A DNA stretch of 64,000 nt from Fremontodendron californicum (Eukaryota; Streptophyta; Magnoliopsida; Malvales; Malvaceae), in NCBI GenBank assembly GCA_030761205.1, contig JAULJL010000011.1:10220501-10284500 (forward strand). Direction: 5' to 3'. The notes under the pieces were generated by a model that had not been told where the DNA came from, made no database searches, and saw nothing but the letters and a program-made list of their open reading frames with translations. Position numbers and translations under genes: made by a program. This document shows positions 37,200 through 48,179 of this stretch, in pieces. Within the stretch, counting starts at the first letter, position 1; every line of letters starts with the position of its first letter.

Positions 37200-38135
37200 A
37201 GAACCAAATCTAAAATGCCAGCTTCGCTGAGCTTACTTCTTTCTGCACTAGCTACATCAGGCTTAATCACATCTAACATGCCAACTTCACTGGGCTTAAA
37301 CCATAACTGCCAGCTTACATTGGGCTTAATCATATCTAACGTGCCAACTTCACTGGCTTAAACCATACCTGCTAGCTTACATTTGGCTTAATCATATCTA
37401 ACGTGCCAACTTCACTGGGCTTAAACCATAACTGCCAGCTTACATTGGGCTTAATCATATCTTACGTGCCAACTTCACTGGGCTTAAACCATAACCGTCA
37501 GCTTACATTGGGCTTAATCACATCTAACGTGCCAACTTCACTGGGCTTACTTCCTTTTGTGCCAGCTATATTAGGCTTAATCACATCTAACGTGCCAACT
37601 TCATTGGGCTTATGTGCCAACTTCACTGGGCTTACTTCCTTTTGCGCCAGCTATATTCGGCTTAATCAAATCTAACGTGTCAACTTCACTGGGCTTACTT
37701 CCTTTTCTGCCAGCTATATTGGGCTTAATCACATCTAACGTGCCAAGTTCATTGAGCTTACTTTCTTTTGTGCCAGCTATATTGGGCTTAATCAAATTTA
37801 AAATGCCAACTTTACTGGGCTTAATCATTTGCCAACTTGACTGGGCTTACTTCCTCTTATGCCAACTATATTCGACTTAAACAAATCTAAAATGCCAACT
37901 TCACTTGGCTTAAATCACTTTTATGCCAGCTTTATTGGGCTTAAATCACTTTTATGCCAGCTTTCGTTGGGCTTAACCTCTTATGCCAGCTATATTGGGC
38001 TTAACCAAATCTAAAATGCCAACTTCACTGGGCTTAAATCACTTTTATGCCAGCTTTCGTTGGGCTTAACCAAATCTAAAATGCCAACTTCACTGGGCTT
38101 AAATCACTTTTATGCCAGCTTACATTGGGCTTAAA
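37200..38135. repeat. Minisatellite of about 62-63 bp units in the retrotransposon 3' region
   Basis: GGGCTTAATCA-type words recur near 37260, 37323, 37386, 37448, 37510, 37573, 37660, 37723 and 37786, with GTGCCAACTTCACTGGGCTT between them. From about 37880 the array passes into shorter TTATGCCAGCTTT...GGGCTTAAATCA units. The predicted peptides across it are translations of the repeat, not genes. Placement between coding part and polypurine tract is typical for Tat-lineage elements. Confidence 0.85.
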
Positions 38136-38877
38136 CAAATCTTTCTTTTGAGAAACTCCTCTATCGAGGCTCCACAACTTTAAAAATATCTTATCTAAAC
38201 ATCATTTTCATTTTTCGAAAATTTTCATCATCTTGGGATTTTTCAATACCTTTCTTGATTTCATCATCCCAAAATATCTCAATACTCATATCTTTTCTTT
38301 TCAGAAAAAAATTTGTTTTTCTTCTTTTCTTCAACCGATTATTTCCTCTAAATCTAAAGAAGGCCCTTTCCCCTTTTAGGAAACCTATCTTATTTTCCTT
38401 TGTGTTTTTCAATGCTTGGAGAATGTAATGGTCAAATGTATGGATGCAAAAACCAATGTAACTTGCGAAGATGCAGATGCACATGTTCATTACATGATGC
38501 ATGAATGCTTATGACACCATTTCACATTAAGAGAATGTTAAGAGGGTTGATCATCTCCTTTTTTCCTCGTGTCCTGGCGAGGTTTCCTGTTGGAGGGAAT
38601 AATGCCTGCCCTTGTCTATATTTTCCAATTCATCTTGTTGGACAAAATCGTATGGTTTCGCATTCCCAATTTGTCCTTACCCCAACAAATTCTTTCTTTT
38701 CAGTTATCTGGTCAAAACCAAAACACAGAGTCAAACTTCATTCAAACTCAAAATTTCATGCCCTGAACAATATGGACTTTTTGCTAGAGCATATCCACAT
38801 CAAAATTTTAGTTTGTTCTTCCTAAGTCATGTCAATTTCATTTCTTCCAAAATAGGTGAAATTGGAGTCTTTCAGAA
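38136..38877 (-). other. Degenerate internal region of the large element
   Basis: No pol motif (protease DTG-type, RT YxDD, RNase H or integrase zinc finger) was recognised on either strand. Frames here are short or of low complexity. Confidence 0.4.
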
Positions 38878-38985
38878 ATTGGTGATCACCATTAGAGACA
38901 TTTCTAAGCGAGATTAGGGATGGCAGTGGGTATTGGTGATCACCATTAGAGACATTTCTAAGCGAGATTAGGGATGGCAGTGGGT
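38878..38985. repeat. Perfect 54-bp tandem duplication spanning a hAT end and its flank
   Basis: Copies are 38878-38931 and 38932-38985. Each contains GGTGATCACCATTAGAGACA, the AGCGAGAT target word and the first bases of the hAT terminal repeat TAGGGATGGCAGTGGGT. Only the second copy continues into the element. Confidence 0.9.
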
Positions 38986-40036
38986 CGGATATCTGCTATT
39001 TTTTGTATTATCCAAATCCGAATCCACAAATCCTCTCTGAAATCCAAATTCGTTTATTATCCGCAATAGTCCGAATATTACTATCCGAATCCAAATTAAT
39101 TAACAATATTTGCCGGATATCCGAATCCGATAAGTCAAATTTTTTTTTAAAAAAAATTATAACATCGAACAAAAATTAATTTTAAATTCAAAATCACTCA
39201 TAATTAACAATAAATAAATTCTCAAATACAAGAACAACAACTTAAATAAGAATTTATTTGTTCCATAAACTAAAAGTATTTATGTCGTATTAAACAAAAC
39301 TTACTTTTATATTGTCCAATGAAATTAAAGAATAAAAGACGAAAAATGATTTTATGTATAATTTTTTAAGCTAATAAAAGTTTGATTCTTAAGATTTATA
39401 CTTAAAACATCTCTCTCTATATATATATTTATGTTGTATTAAAAAATTTATATTTTAATATTTATTTTAATTAACATAAGTACTAAAGTACATAACTTCG
39501 TTACAAGATCATTTTGTAAAAAATAAAATAAATATTGTCATTAGAGTGATTTAACTAATTAAGCTGATTAAGTCATCAAATATTATTTTATAAAAGTACC
39601 ATGTATTTTTTAAATTTAAAGGTATTTAAATAATTAATTAATTCATTTATTATTATATTTTATTTTGAAAAAATATTTTTAAATTATTATTATATTCATT
39701 ATACTTGATATAATTTAATTTTAGTAGCATGTTATTTCAAAATTGAAGCTTAGCTCACTTGGTTAAGTCTTTGGTGGATAACTTTACAGGCCAAGGTTCA
39801 AGTCTCTCTAAGAGCAAAACTTTATGTGTTTTACAAAAATCGGATTCGGATATCCGAATCGGCTATCCGAATCTGCATAACTTATGCGAATTTGGATAAT
39901 GGATATCCGAGGGTTCATATCCGTATCCGCTTCGGATAGTAATTATAATATCCGAATTCGACTTTTATCCGAATCCACAAAAAACAGATCGGATATCCGC
40001 GGATATCCGAATCCGCAGTACAAATTGCCATCCCTA
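38969..40036. mobile_element. Non-autonomous hAT element
   Basis: Terminal inverted repeats TAGGGATGGCA and TGCCATCCCTA, with an exact 8-bp target duplication AGCGAGAT at 38961-38968 and 40037-40044. This is diagnostic of hAT transposons. Both subterminal regions are dense in GGATATCCGAATCCG-type words. The 1068 bp interior encodes no transposase. It carries a tRNA-like pol III promoter pair at 39751-39805. Confidence 0.9.
39744..39816 (+). ncRNA. tRNA-related relic or SINE head with A and B boxes, inside the hAT element
   Basis: TAGCTCACTTGG (39751-39762) fits the pol III A box and GGTTCAAGTCT (39795-39805) fits the B box. Their starts are 44 bases apart, as in a tRNA gene. Arm pairing is poor, so it is not a working tRNA. 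It could be a SINE promoter or a decayed tRNA copy. Confidence 0.45.
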
Positions 40037-42180
40037 AGCGAGATGGGAAATCAGCCTCACTTTTTCGAGTGATTTGAATGGTTTAATGCAACAAGGTCAA
40101 TGGGCTGATGCGATAAGGTCCGGATTAGTTTAGAAAAGCTTTTCATCTTGCAAAGAGGAGAAAGTGAATGTCTTTTTGTCTTGGCTCATGAGTAAGTTTT
40201 CTCAAAACATGAATTACTTAAAACCAATCGTTTTTTTGGAAAAAGTTTTAATTAAATCTCATCAATCATCCAATCTCTAAATATGGCATTTTGATAAGTG
40301 TTAACCTTAGCCATGATAGGTTCAATGTTGGAAGGAAAAAAAGAGTTTAACTTTCAAATCAATTCCAAAGAAATGGCTATCTTTTTGGTATGTCTAGGAG
40401 TTCCTTGATGCTCCTTGTATTCCTCAATCTGATGGCTTTGACAATACCAATGTGTGGCATTAGAATTTCTTCTTATTCTGCACTAGACAGCCCATTTTTG
40501 GGTTTTCACCCTAGAGCTTCATTGTTTCTCCTTTTTATTGTTTCACCATGCATCTGAGAATTCTAAATTCTTCCACAATAAAATAATAATTCGATGAGAT
40601 AAGATAAAATTTGTGGAAAACTCTTTAAGTCAAATATTCACACTTGATCAAAGTGGACTTTTAAAGCACGTAACGTAGGCCAAGGTTAGGGGTTCAGAAA
40701 GAAAGGATAAGTAGGCTCAAAATATGTGTTTGAGGGTAATCAGATCAAGGATCATTTTCTGAGGAGGATTCCTTCGAAATATTTGTCCCTTATGGACTTC
40801 TCTTTCCTTCTTTTGAGTTTTGCTTCTTTTCTTCTTTGTTCTTGGCTTTTAATTTGCCATCTCTTTCACACATTTTTTGTGTGTGTTTCTTTCTTGGCTT
40901 TCAATTTGCCATATTTTCTCTTTTTTCTTTTCCCTTCTTTTTCCTTATATCTCCATTTTGACAGAGTGAGCCCGTACTTGTTTGGGAGCTCAATTTTCTT
41001 TGTTTCTGTCTCCGAGTCGGGATTTATTTCACCATGATTTTTTGAGAAAATCCTTCCTCGTATTTAGCCCCCAGTGTTAAGAGTGATCCTTGATTAGGGT
41101 TCAAAGAAAAAGAATTCCTTAAGCTCAAAAGGGGTGACTATGGATAATTTCTCTTTATGAAAGGGATATGAAGATGGCCATTTCTCATATCAAGTATGAA
41201 TATTCTCCTTGAAAAGCAATCCTCAGGGGGAATATAATTTCATTTTCCATTTGGAATCATTCGAATTCTCACATTCATGATGTCACAATATTTTTTCTTT
41301 TTTCCTTATTTTTTCCTTTTTGCTGCATGCCCCAAAAAGATCATGCGTGATTCATTTTCAGCCATAAATGATGTCTTATTTTGATTTGCCATTGAAGTGA
41401 AGCTCTTTTGGTTTGCGAGAATCCTGCTGTGAAGGAACATCTTAGATTTTATCTTTGAGCTTCTCGCTAAATGAACTTGTTTGGGTTTGAATCTCTTAAA
41501 ATGTTTCCAACGCATGGGAAGAGAAAAAGAAAGGTGTTCTGGTTCATCCTTTGGTTCATGTGCTCATAAATCAAGGTCTGGGAAAAGGCCTAGAGATCTG
41601 GTATTTGGATTCTTTCAAAGGGATTCGAAGGTTTTGAATCTTTGAGTTTTTTCTTTGATTTGTAACATGGCATAACTTTAACACGTATCGAACTACCTAA
41701 TCTAGATTTTTTTGGAAGATTGTCATGTTTGCTTGACTTTCAAGAAATCCACAAAAGAATTTTTCAAATTTTCATTACTCATGGCCTCAATAAAGGTTAT
41801 TCTTTGTGACTTTTGAGTGGTATTTATTCAACTGGTCTATGATCTATATACGTGTAGAGACGAAGTGTTTCTTGGGAATCCATCCCCTATGATGATAACC
41901 CATTCTTTCGAAACTCATTTAACTATTCAAAGGAGTCTCCTTTTATTTTCAAAATGGAAAATTATCCGTATGGACTTTTATTTTCAGCCTTTTTGTTTTT
42001 TTTTCACAAATCATATAAGAAAGGCTTAAGAAGAATATTCAAAACTTCAAATGAGATATGATGGATGATGCATGGAATTTAAAGTTCATTCATTTCAAAT
42101 AAATTGAAAGAAAGTACAAAATTTAAAACAAAGTTAAGGATTGCCCCTGATTAGCATGCTACCCTGAGAACAAATGATCC
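40037..42180 (-). other. Degenerate internal region of the large element, no pol found
   Basis: About 2.1 kb after the gag end where protease and pol would be expected in a complete element. Frames on both strands are short and show no reverse transcriptase or integrase motif. Pol has been deleted or has decayed beyond recognition. Confidence 0.45.
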
Positions 42181-43660
42181 TTAGCCCCGTCGTCCTTCAT
42201 AAGCATCCATGAGCTCTTTGAACTTGGTCGGGTTTACATCAATTACAGCCTGAACTTTGTCCTTGAATGCAATACAGTTCTTCGTGGAATGCCCTTTAAC
42301 CCCGCTATGATACTCGCATGTGGCATTAGGATCATACCATTTCGGGTAAGGAGACTTCCTGGGCTTTGCAAGGGCAACAGAAATCATTTGGCTTTGGACA
42401 AGCAATGGAAAAAATTCTATACAGGTCATCGAAATTGGATGTTACACCTTTGCCTTCTTTCTCTTACTGCTCTGAGAACAGACTGAACTAAACTCCGGAT
42501 CATTTGGCATGAAAAAACCCTGAGGTAATGTGAAAGGCCTTGGAGCATGATGATGACCGTGCTGAATCCAATGGTTGAAATAGCGTCGGGGATGTAAATA
42601 ACCACCAAAAAGATTGTCTTGCATTGCACTGAACCCTCTTTTGTTTCTGCCTTCAACATTTACGAGTTGAATGTGCCCTTTGGCAACATCATTTTTCTTT
42701 TCGAAAAACATTCCGGCATTGGTACCCACAATTATCCCTTTTTTATCCCATCCCAATCCTACCCACTGCAAATAATTTATCTGCAAATTTTGAAAAGACA
42801 TTGCCGATCAACTTATCATAATATAGATGTGGGAGGGTATCCACAAACAAAGCATTCATTTCTCTATTAGTAAGAGGTGGTTGGACTTACGAGGCTACAT
42901 CTTTCCATCTATGAGTATATTCTTTGTAGTTCTCATCGGGCTTCTTTTTCATGTTCTGGAGTGTCAATCAGTCTGGAGCCATTTCTAACATGTGCTTGTA
43001 TTGTTTCAGGAATGCCCGGGCTAAGTCTCTCCATGTATGCACTTGGCCTTTTTCCAACTGATAATACCAATTAGATGCTCTTCCTGTCAGGCTGTATTGA
43101 AAAACATGGATAAGCAATTTCTCATCATGCGCGTGCTCTACCATCTTATTACAATATGCAGACAAGTGTGTTTTGGGGCTTTTAAGTCCATCATACTTTT
43201 CGAATTTCGAAACCTTGAATTTTGGTAGGATGACCAGATCAGGGACCAAACAATGTTTGTTTGCATCTACACTCCCAAATACATTTGTACGTTCTATTGC
43301 CCGGAGCCTTTCCTATAACAGCTTATACTTCCTTTGGGAATCTGCCGACTCAGCCCCATTCGATTCAACCATTTTCAAATTTTCTTGTTCAGCTGGATCA
43401 TCTAAATTTAGGATATTGCTGGGATTAACTGTATTCTGGCCATCCAACATCATGACCTCAATCTGACCTTTTTGTGCCTCTAACCCTTCTCTGGGAGCCA
43501 AGTTTTTAGTGCATCCCTTCCCCTCGACTGCGGCGGATACCAGCTCCATCAATTTAGTCATCTGACTTCTCGATTCTGCTTGAGATTTTGCCAACTGTTC
43601 TCGCGATTCTTCCTGTGCCCTTTCCATTCTTTCCATTCGGGTAGCTTGTTCATTCTCCAT
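42181..43660 (-). pseudogene. Tat/Ogre-type gag with capsid domain, broken by stops
   Basis: Minus-strand pieces line up as one gag. An N-terminal helical part begins at 43660 (MERMERAQEE, KLMELVSAAV). The retrotransposon gag core is around 43249-42968 (KFEKYDG, SLTGRASNWYYQL, TWRDLARAFLKQY). Then come KKPDENYKEYTHRWK and LFVDTLPHLYYDKL, and the C-terminus is YPKWYDPNATCEYH, GHSTKNC, a CX2HX5HX4C knuckle (42429-42181). The core is interrupted in frame by TAG at 43313-43315, TGA at 42968-42970 and TAA at 42887-42889. A further frame change lies between 42801 and 42429. Gag would form the particle; this copy cannot. The stops are of the CAG, CGA and CAA to stop type. Confidence 0.75.
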
Positions 43661-44424
43661 AGCTCTAGCCTATATTAAAAAGGTACTCAGTACTTCTTAT
43701 ACCTCTGATTTGAAATGGAAATTATTTCAAAGACTCTTAAAGCCAAGCCAACTTTCGTTTTATCCCTCCAAATGCGTGTCGTGATGAATGAGCCATGAAT
43801 GCAACTTGATGCCCATGAAGCATAAACAATATGATGTATGGACATATACAGTGAAAACATGTTGACCATGTATGTAATAAATGCTATCATGATGCCAACA
43901 TGATGCAAGCAAAGAATAAACAAATAATGCATGGATATATGCAATGAATGACCATGTATGTTCCAGATGCATTTTCCAATGAATGACCCTATGAATGCAA
44001 CACGATATCAATATGATGCATGTAAAGAATATACAAATTAATTTATAAACATATACACAAAAATCATGCTGACTGTGTATGTCATGAATACAACCTGATG
44101 CCACCAAGATGCATGTATGAATGAAATGTATGGTATGACAAATAATTGATAGAATGCAAAATGCAAAGGGGAAGCTATCACGGAGGAAATAAGAATCGGA
44201 GGAACTTAATCATCAATATCTCATAAATTCAAAGCATAATTAATCAATTCTCGTTCCAATGTTCAAAAAACATAAACCATATTTACACATCTGATAAGTG
44301 ATTAAAACTGTCTTTACAAGTCTTTTATTTTTCCTAGCATCCTAAGGCTATAAGAGCCGATTACTGAAAAGACCAAAGTCCTATTACATCATGAAAGGCC
44401 AAAGTCAACATCAATTTCCCAATC
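43661..44424 (-). other. Spacer between the two gag-like ORFs
   Basis: AT-rich, with irregularly repeated ATGAATG/CATGATG/GATGCATG words. A similar run of such words lies upstream of the other ORF at about 45440-45480, which supports duplication of ORF plus leader. Confidence 0.45.
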
Positions 44425-45357
44425 CTATTTGGCTTTCCCAAGTCTTCCATCGATTAGTGTCTTCAGATCCAACCACTTGGCATCTATAAGTGACTGCACT
44501 TTGTTCTTGAGGACCTTGCAGTGCTTAGTGCTATGCCCAACAATTTCACAGTGATAATCACATCTTGCATTCGAGTTATACCACTTGGGATATGGTGGTG
44601 ATAGGGGTTTCAACGGCACATAGGAAACCAGGTGATTTCGGATCAACATAGGGAAAAGCTCTTGGTAGCTAATTGAAATGGGATCAAAATGCCTTTGGGT
44701 CTTTTTCTTGGGTTGTTTCATAGTCACACATGGCCTAGGAGCCAGATCCTTTGATGATGGCACTAAGGCTCGAACCGGAGTGTTTACATGGAGAGATGGC
44801 GGAATAACAAGGCAAGGGTATGGATTTTGACACGAGACCCTTGGAGGTTGTACATAGTTCGAGGTTCCTATCTCGAATGCTTGATAAGGTGATTGATGAG
44901 GGAAATAGTATGAACTGCCAATTGGTGGTGATGGGGAGGAACTTGGGGATCCCGTAGTGGTCATCCTAGTGGACGATTGGACTATAATAGAGTGGGGATA
45001 CTGGTTTGGACCTGGAACAGTTTGCAGGTATGGTACAGGATCCAAGGTTTCTGTCTTTGGTATAAGGCTCTCTGGTTTAATCATTTTCATGATATTGTCC
45101 ACAATTTCATCAGGGTTCAAACCTTTGTGGCATTGACAAGTGCAGGCTCCAGCAAGGATTGTATGTTCTGGCCATGATGGTTTCGGTTGATCCAAAAGTG
45201 ATGAAGAAACCTGAAAAAATTCCCTCTTACTCTTACCCATATCGTCAACCATTTTCATCAATTTGGCGAGCTGTTTTTTCACCTCCCGAATTTCATGTCT
45301 AAATTCCTCTTGATTGCGTTCTAAAGCACCCAATCGTTCCTCCGATTCATTCCTCAT
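44425..45357 (-). CDS. Intact 310-codon gag-like ORF lacking the capsid core
   Basis: Uninterrupted from ATG at 45357. The N-terminal 45 residues are a likely coiled coil (ERLGALERNQEEFRHEI, QLAKLMKMVDDMG). The middle is Pro/Ser-rich with HQSPYQAFE and low complexity. The C-terminal 80 residues carry FDPISISYQELFPMLI, LKPLSPPYPKWY, CDYHCEIVGHSTKHC (CX2HX5HX4C) and KVQSLIDAKW, as at the end of Tat-type gag. The capsid core present in the next ORF (42181-43660) is missing. It is the first ORF after the primer binding site. It may be a duplicated gag that lost its core or an ORF1-like extra protein as known in Ogre. Unlike the downstream gag it has no stop. Confidence 0.65.
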   Translation of the reverse strand: MRNESEERLGALERNQEEFRHEIREVKKQLAKLMKMVDDMGKSKREFFQVSSSLLDQPKPSWPEHTILAGACTCQCHKGLNPDEIVDNIMKMIKPESLIPKTETLDPVPYLQTVPGPNQYPHSIIVQSSTRMTTTGSPSSSPSPPIGSSYYFPHQSPYQAFEIGTSNYVQPPRVSCQNPYPCLVIPPSLHVNTPVRALVPSSKDLAPRPCVTMKQPKKKTQRHFDPISISYQELFPMLIRNHLVSYVPLKPLSPPYPKWYNSNARCDYHCEIVGHSTKHCKVLKNKVQSLIDAKWLDLKTLIDGRLGKAK

Positions 45358-46696
45358 ATCTCAAACCCCTTTCAATGCAATTGAAATTGACATTATTATC
45401 ATGAGATCAAGAATACAAATAAATGGACATGCTTTATTCACATATGCATGAATGTGATGATGATTGATGCATGAAATATACAAGATACGAAAATGTTTGA
45501 TGAGGTGAATTTTCATATTTACAACTGCTTGTATATTATGCTAAAATGCAAATGAAAAGATCAAGGAAAAGAAGATCCTAACATCTTTTTGATTTTTTTT
45601 TCCCTCTTTCTATTTTCCATGAATTTTCTTGACAACTATTTTTTTGACATTTTTATTTTCTCATTTTCTTAAAAGTCTAAAACTAAAAGGAGATTTTTAT
45701 TATTTTTATCTCACAACTCTACTACAAAAGAAGTTTTTCATCATTTTCCCCTCATTTTTTATTTTCATTTTTTCACTTTTCAAAGAGGAAATATTTTTCT
45801 ATCGTTTTTTCTCTTTTTTCAAATTCCTGTAAAGGAATTTTTTTTTAAAACAACCCAAAGATACTACATTCCGGCATTATTACATAGAAAAAATAGTAAA
45901 GCAATAAAAGAGTGGAATAATCAATGCAAAATAAGAAAATTAATGAATATGTGCCCCAATAATATCAACTTGTTTAGGCATCACGGTGCCTTTTGGGGTG
46001 GGCTATTATATTTATTACGGGTGATGCACGTACATCGTTGCCCGATCTACAATACTTATTCAGAATGTAGGAATAAATGGCAAAAGATCAGAAGCATTCC
46101 TCCATGTGTTCCTAGCTTCGGTGCATCTAGCAAAAATTCGGCATGCCTTCGCATAGGTTCACTATATGAGGGTGAATCAGTTCTAAAGGCCCCGAATTGT
46201 TCCTTATTGTCGCCGAAGAAGGCTAGTAAAGCAGCCCGATAAAAACGGGTTCCATTCGTTCGAATTCATTTCCCCGGCTTATGAGGAGGCTATTGCCACA
46301 TGAAGCGTAGGTAATTTGATACTCTGAAAGTGTTTCGCTAGCTTATGCGGAGGCTATTGCCACACGAAGCGTAGGTACTTTACTTCCACTTAAAAGGACG
46401 GAACCCGGGTATAGGGCTCATGATATGCAAATGCGAGTGTAGTGTGTGAGGAGGAACAATCAAACCTTTCACCACCTCAAACAATTTATTGAACAAAGAA
46501 CAAGAATAGTGTAACGCATTATCCAACAAGAATGCAATAGTAATAGACAACATTATATAACTTGAAAACAATAATAAAATGCATGTGAATGAATATGAAC
46601 AGTAGACAACATTATTTAAAATTAAATACCAATTAAAACCGACAAAACTGAGACTTTTGATAACACACGACTAATTCTAGGTCTGACTCTATAAAT
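45358..46696 (-). other. Element leader between PBS and first ORF
   Basis: Non-coding. Contains T-rich stretches (45590-45850), a 64-bp-period duplication at 46276-46377 (words AGGAGGCTATTGCCACATGA / CGGAGGCTATTGCCACACGA and GAAGCGTAGGTA), and AT-rich sequence next to the PBS. Confidence 0.5.
46276..46377. repeat. Two copies of a 38-bp leader word, 64 bp apart
   Basis: Copies at 46276-46313 and 46340-46377 differ at only a few positions: GCTTATGAGGAGGCTATTGC against GCTTATGCGGAGGCTATTGC. Confidence 0.85.
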
Positions 46697-46716
46697 GTCC
46701 CCAGTGGAGTCGCCCA
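46697..46716 (-). other. Primer binding site, Arg-tRNA-like
   Basis: Two bases inside the LTR end (…GACA, 46719) the minus strand reads TGGGCGACTCCACTGGGGAC. It resembles the TGGCGACTCTGCTGGGGA-type site complementary to a plant tRNA-Arg 3' end, as used by Ogre elements, with one extra G and a few changes. It fixes the element's orientation. Confidence 0.65.
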
Positions 46717-48179
46717 GCTGTCGGAACCTAAAAAATAACAAGTCTCATCGCGAGACTTTATTCGTTAAGTGTGACATTGGGGGAAACAGCGGAAAAGACA
46801 ACTTAATTCCTCTCGAAATAAAATGAGGGTTTGTAACAAGCTCGAAAAAGATATGGAGTCGCCACCAATCTTTTTTGGCTAGGTGTGATCGGTCACCTAT
46901 TAAAACCGATTTCGTAAAATATTTTAAATTAATTAAATTTTTTTTAAAACCAATTTCAAGTCTGCGTTTTTAAAGCAGAGAAATCAAAAGAGCGAGTTCG
47001 GGAGTCGGTTACGTGCGGGGAAGGATTAGCACCCCTACAACGCCCGTATAAAACAATACCTTATTAATCGTGTGTTATCTCAAGTCTCGATAAAAAGTTG
47101 GTTTTAGATTTGACATTTCAAAATAATTCCAAATTTAAAGAAAAATAATTCTATTTTTAATTGAAAATGATCCGGAATTTATTAATTCAAAATTTTCCTA
47201 TATTCCCCAACAAACGCGGCAAAATATAGAAATTTTTATTTATTTGGAAAACTTTCCGAATTATTTTCATTTTAAAAAGATATTCTGTTGTTAAGGATAA
47301 TTGATGATATCCTCCTCGCCAACCCGTAGGAGAACTCATGAATCATTTTAACTTGGCTCAAAGAATGGTATTTATAGAGCTTTCAAGTCTTGGAAACCCT
47401 TTCTTACTGATCAAGGAAGCTAGGAGTCAAAGGAGTGCAAAATAGGCAAGATTTTTTAGTTTTGCGATTTTTCCCAGTTTTGACGATAGTAGGGTCGGCG
47501 TCGTGGTGCCACTTTTCGGTGCCGCGGCGCCAAGTACACTGATTTGCACATTTTTGCTCACTGACATCAGTTTCACGACTGCTGCACTGTCTCATACTTC
47601 GCCGGATGATTTGATGACCATCCTTTGTTCAATTTAGGTGTGTAAACTATCGTTGGAAAGGTATTCAATTCAGCTTCAAAAGTAAAGAAGGAAGTTTCTT
47701 CAAATAATGACATTAACATAATGATTTCCTTGCAACAAGCTCTGGATGTCAGATCTGCCTGATCATCTAGCACTAAGAATTTGATCTTTTTGACTCCCAA
47801 GTCTTCTTCCATCTTATGATTGTGACTTTATAAGCTCTTTATCATCATAATTGACATGTTTTGACTTCATCTCTTCTAAAATACCTATAATTCATAAAAA
47901 TATAATAATTTGTCAAGGAACTTAAGAATTAAAGCACAAAGTATAAGAAAATAATACATGAAATTGTATGCAATTACGCACTTATTATATTCCTTAAATG
48001 ACTACTGGATGTAGTTAAAAAATCAACTTATTTTGACCAAGGATGTGTAGTGAAAAAAAATCACAAAGTCAGAATACAGAATTTAAAATATTAATTTTCC
48101 ACAAGCATGCTCAAGAGAGTTTGGCTTTGAGCCATTGATTGTCTTAAGTCAAAAATCAAGTGGAGAATGTATAAATGCA

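Noticed and set aside
37179..37880. Several overlapping frames encoding PTSLGL-type repeats
   Set aside because: Translations of the 62-63 bp minisatellite on both strands; no start context or conservation expected.
39751..39805. Functional tRNA gene
   Set aside because: A and B boxes fit, but the acceptor, anticodon and T arms do not pair, so it is only a relic or SINE-like head.
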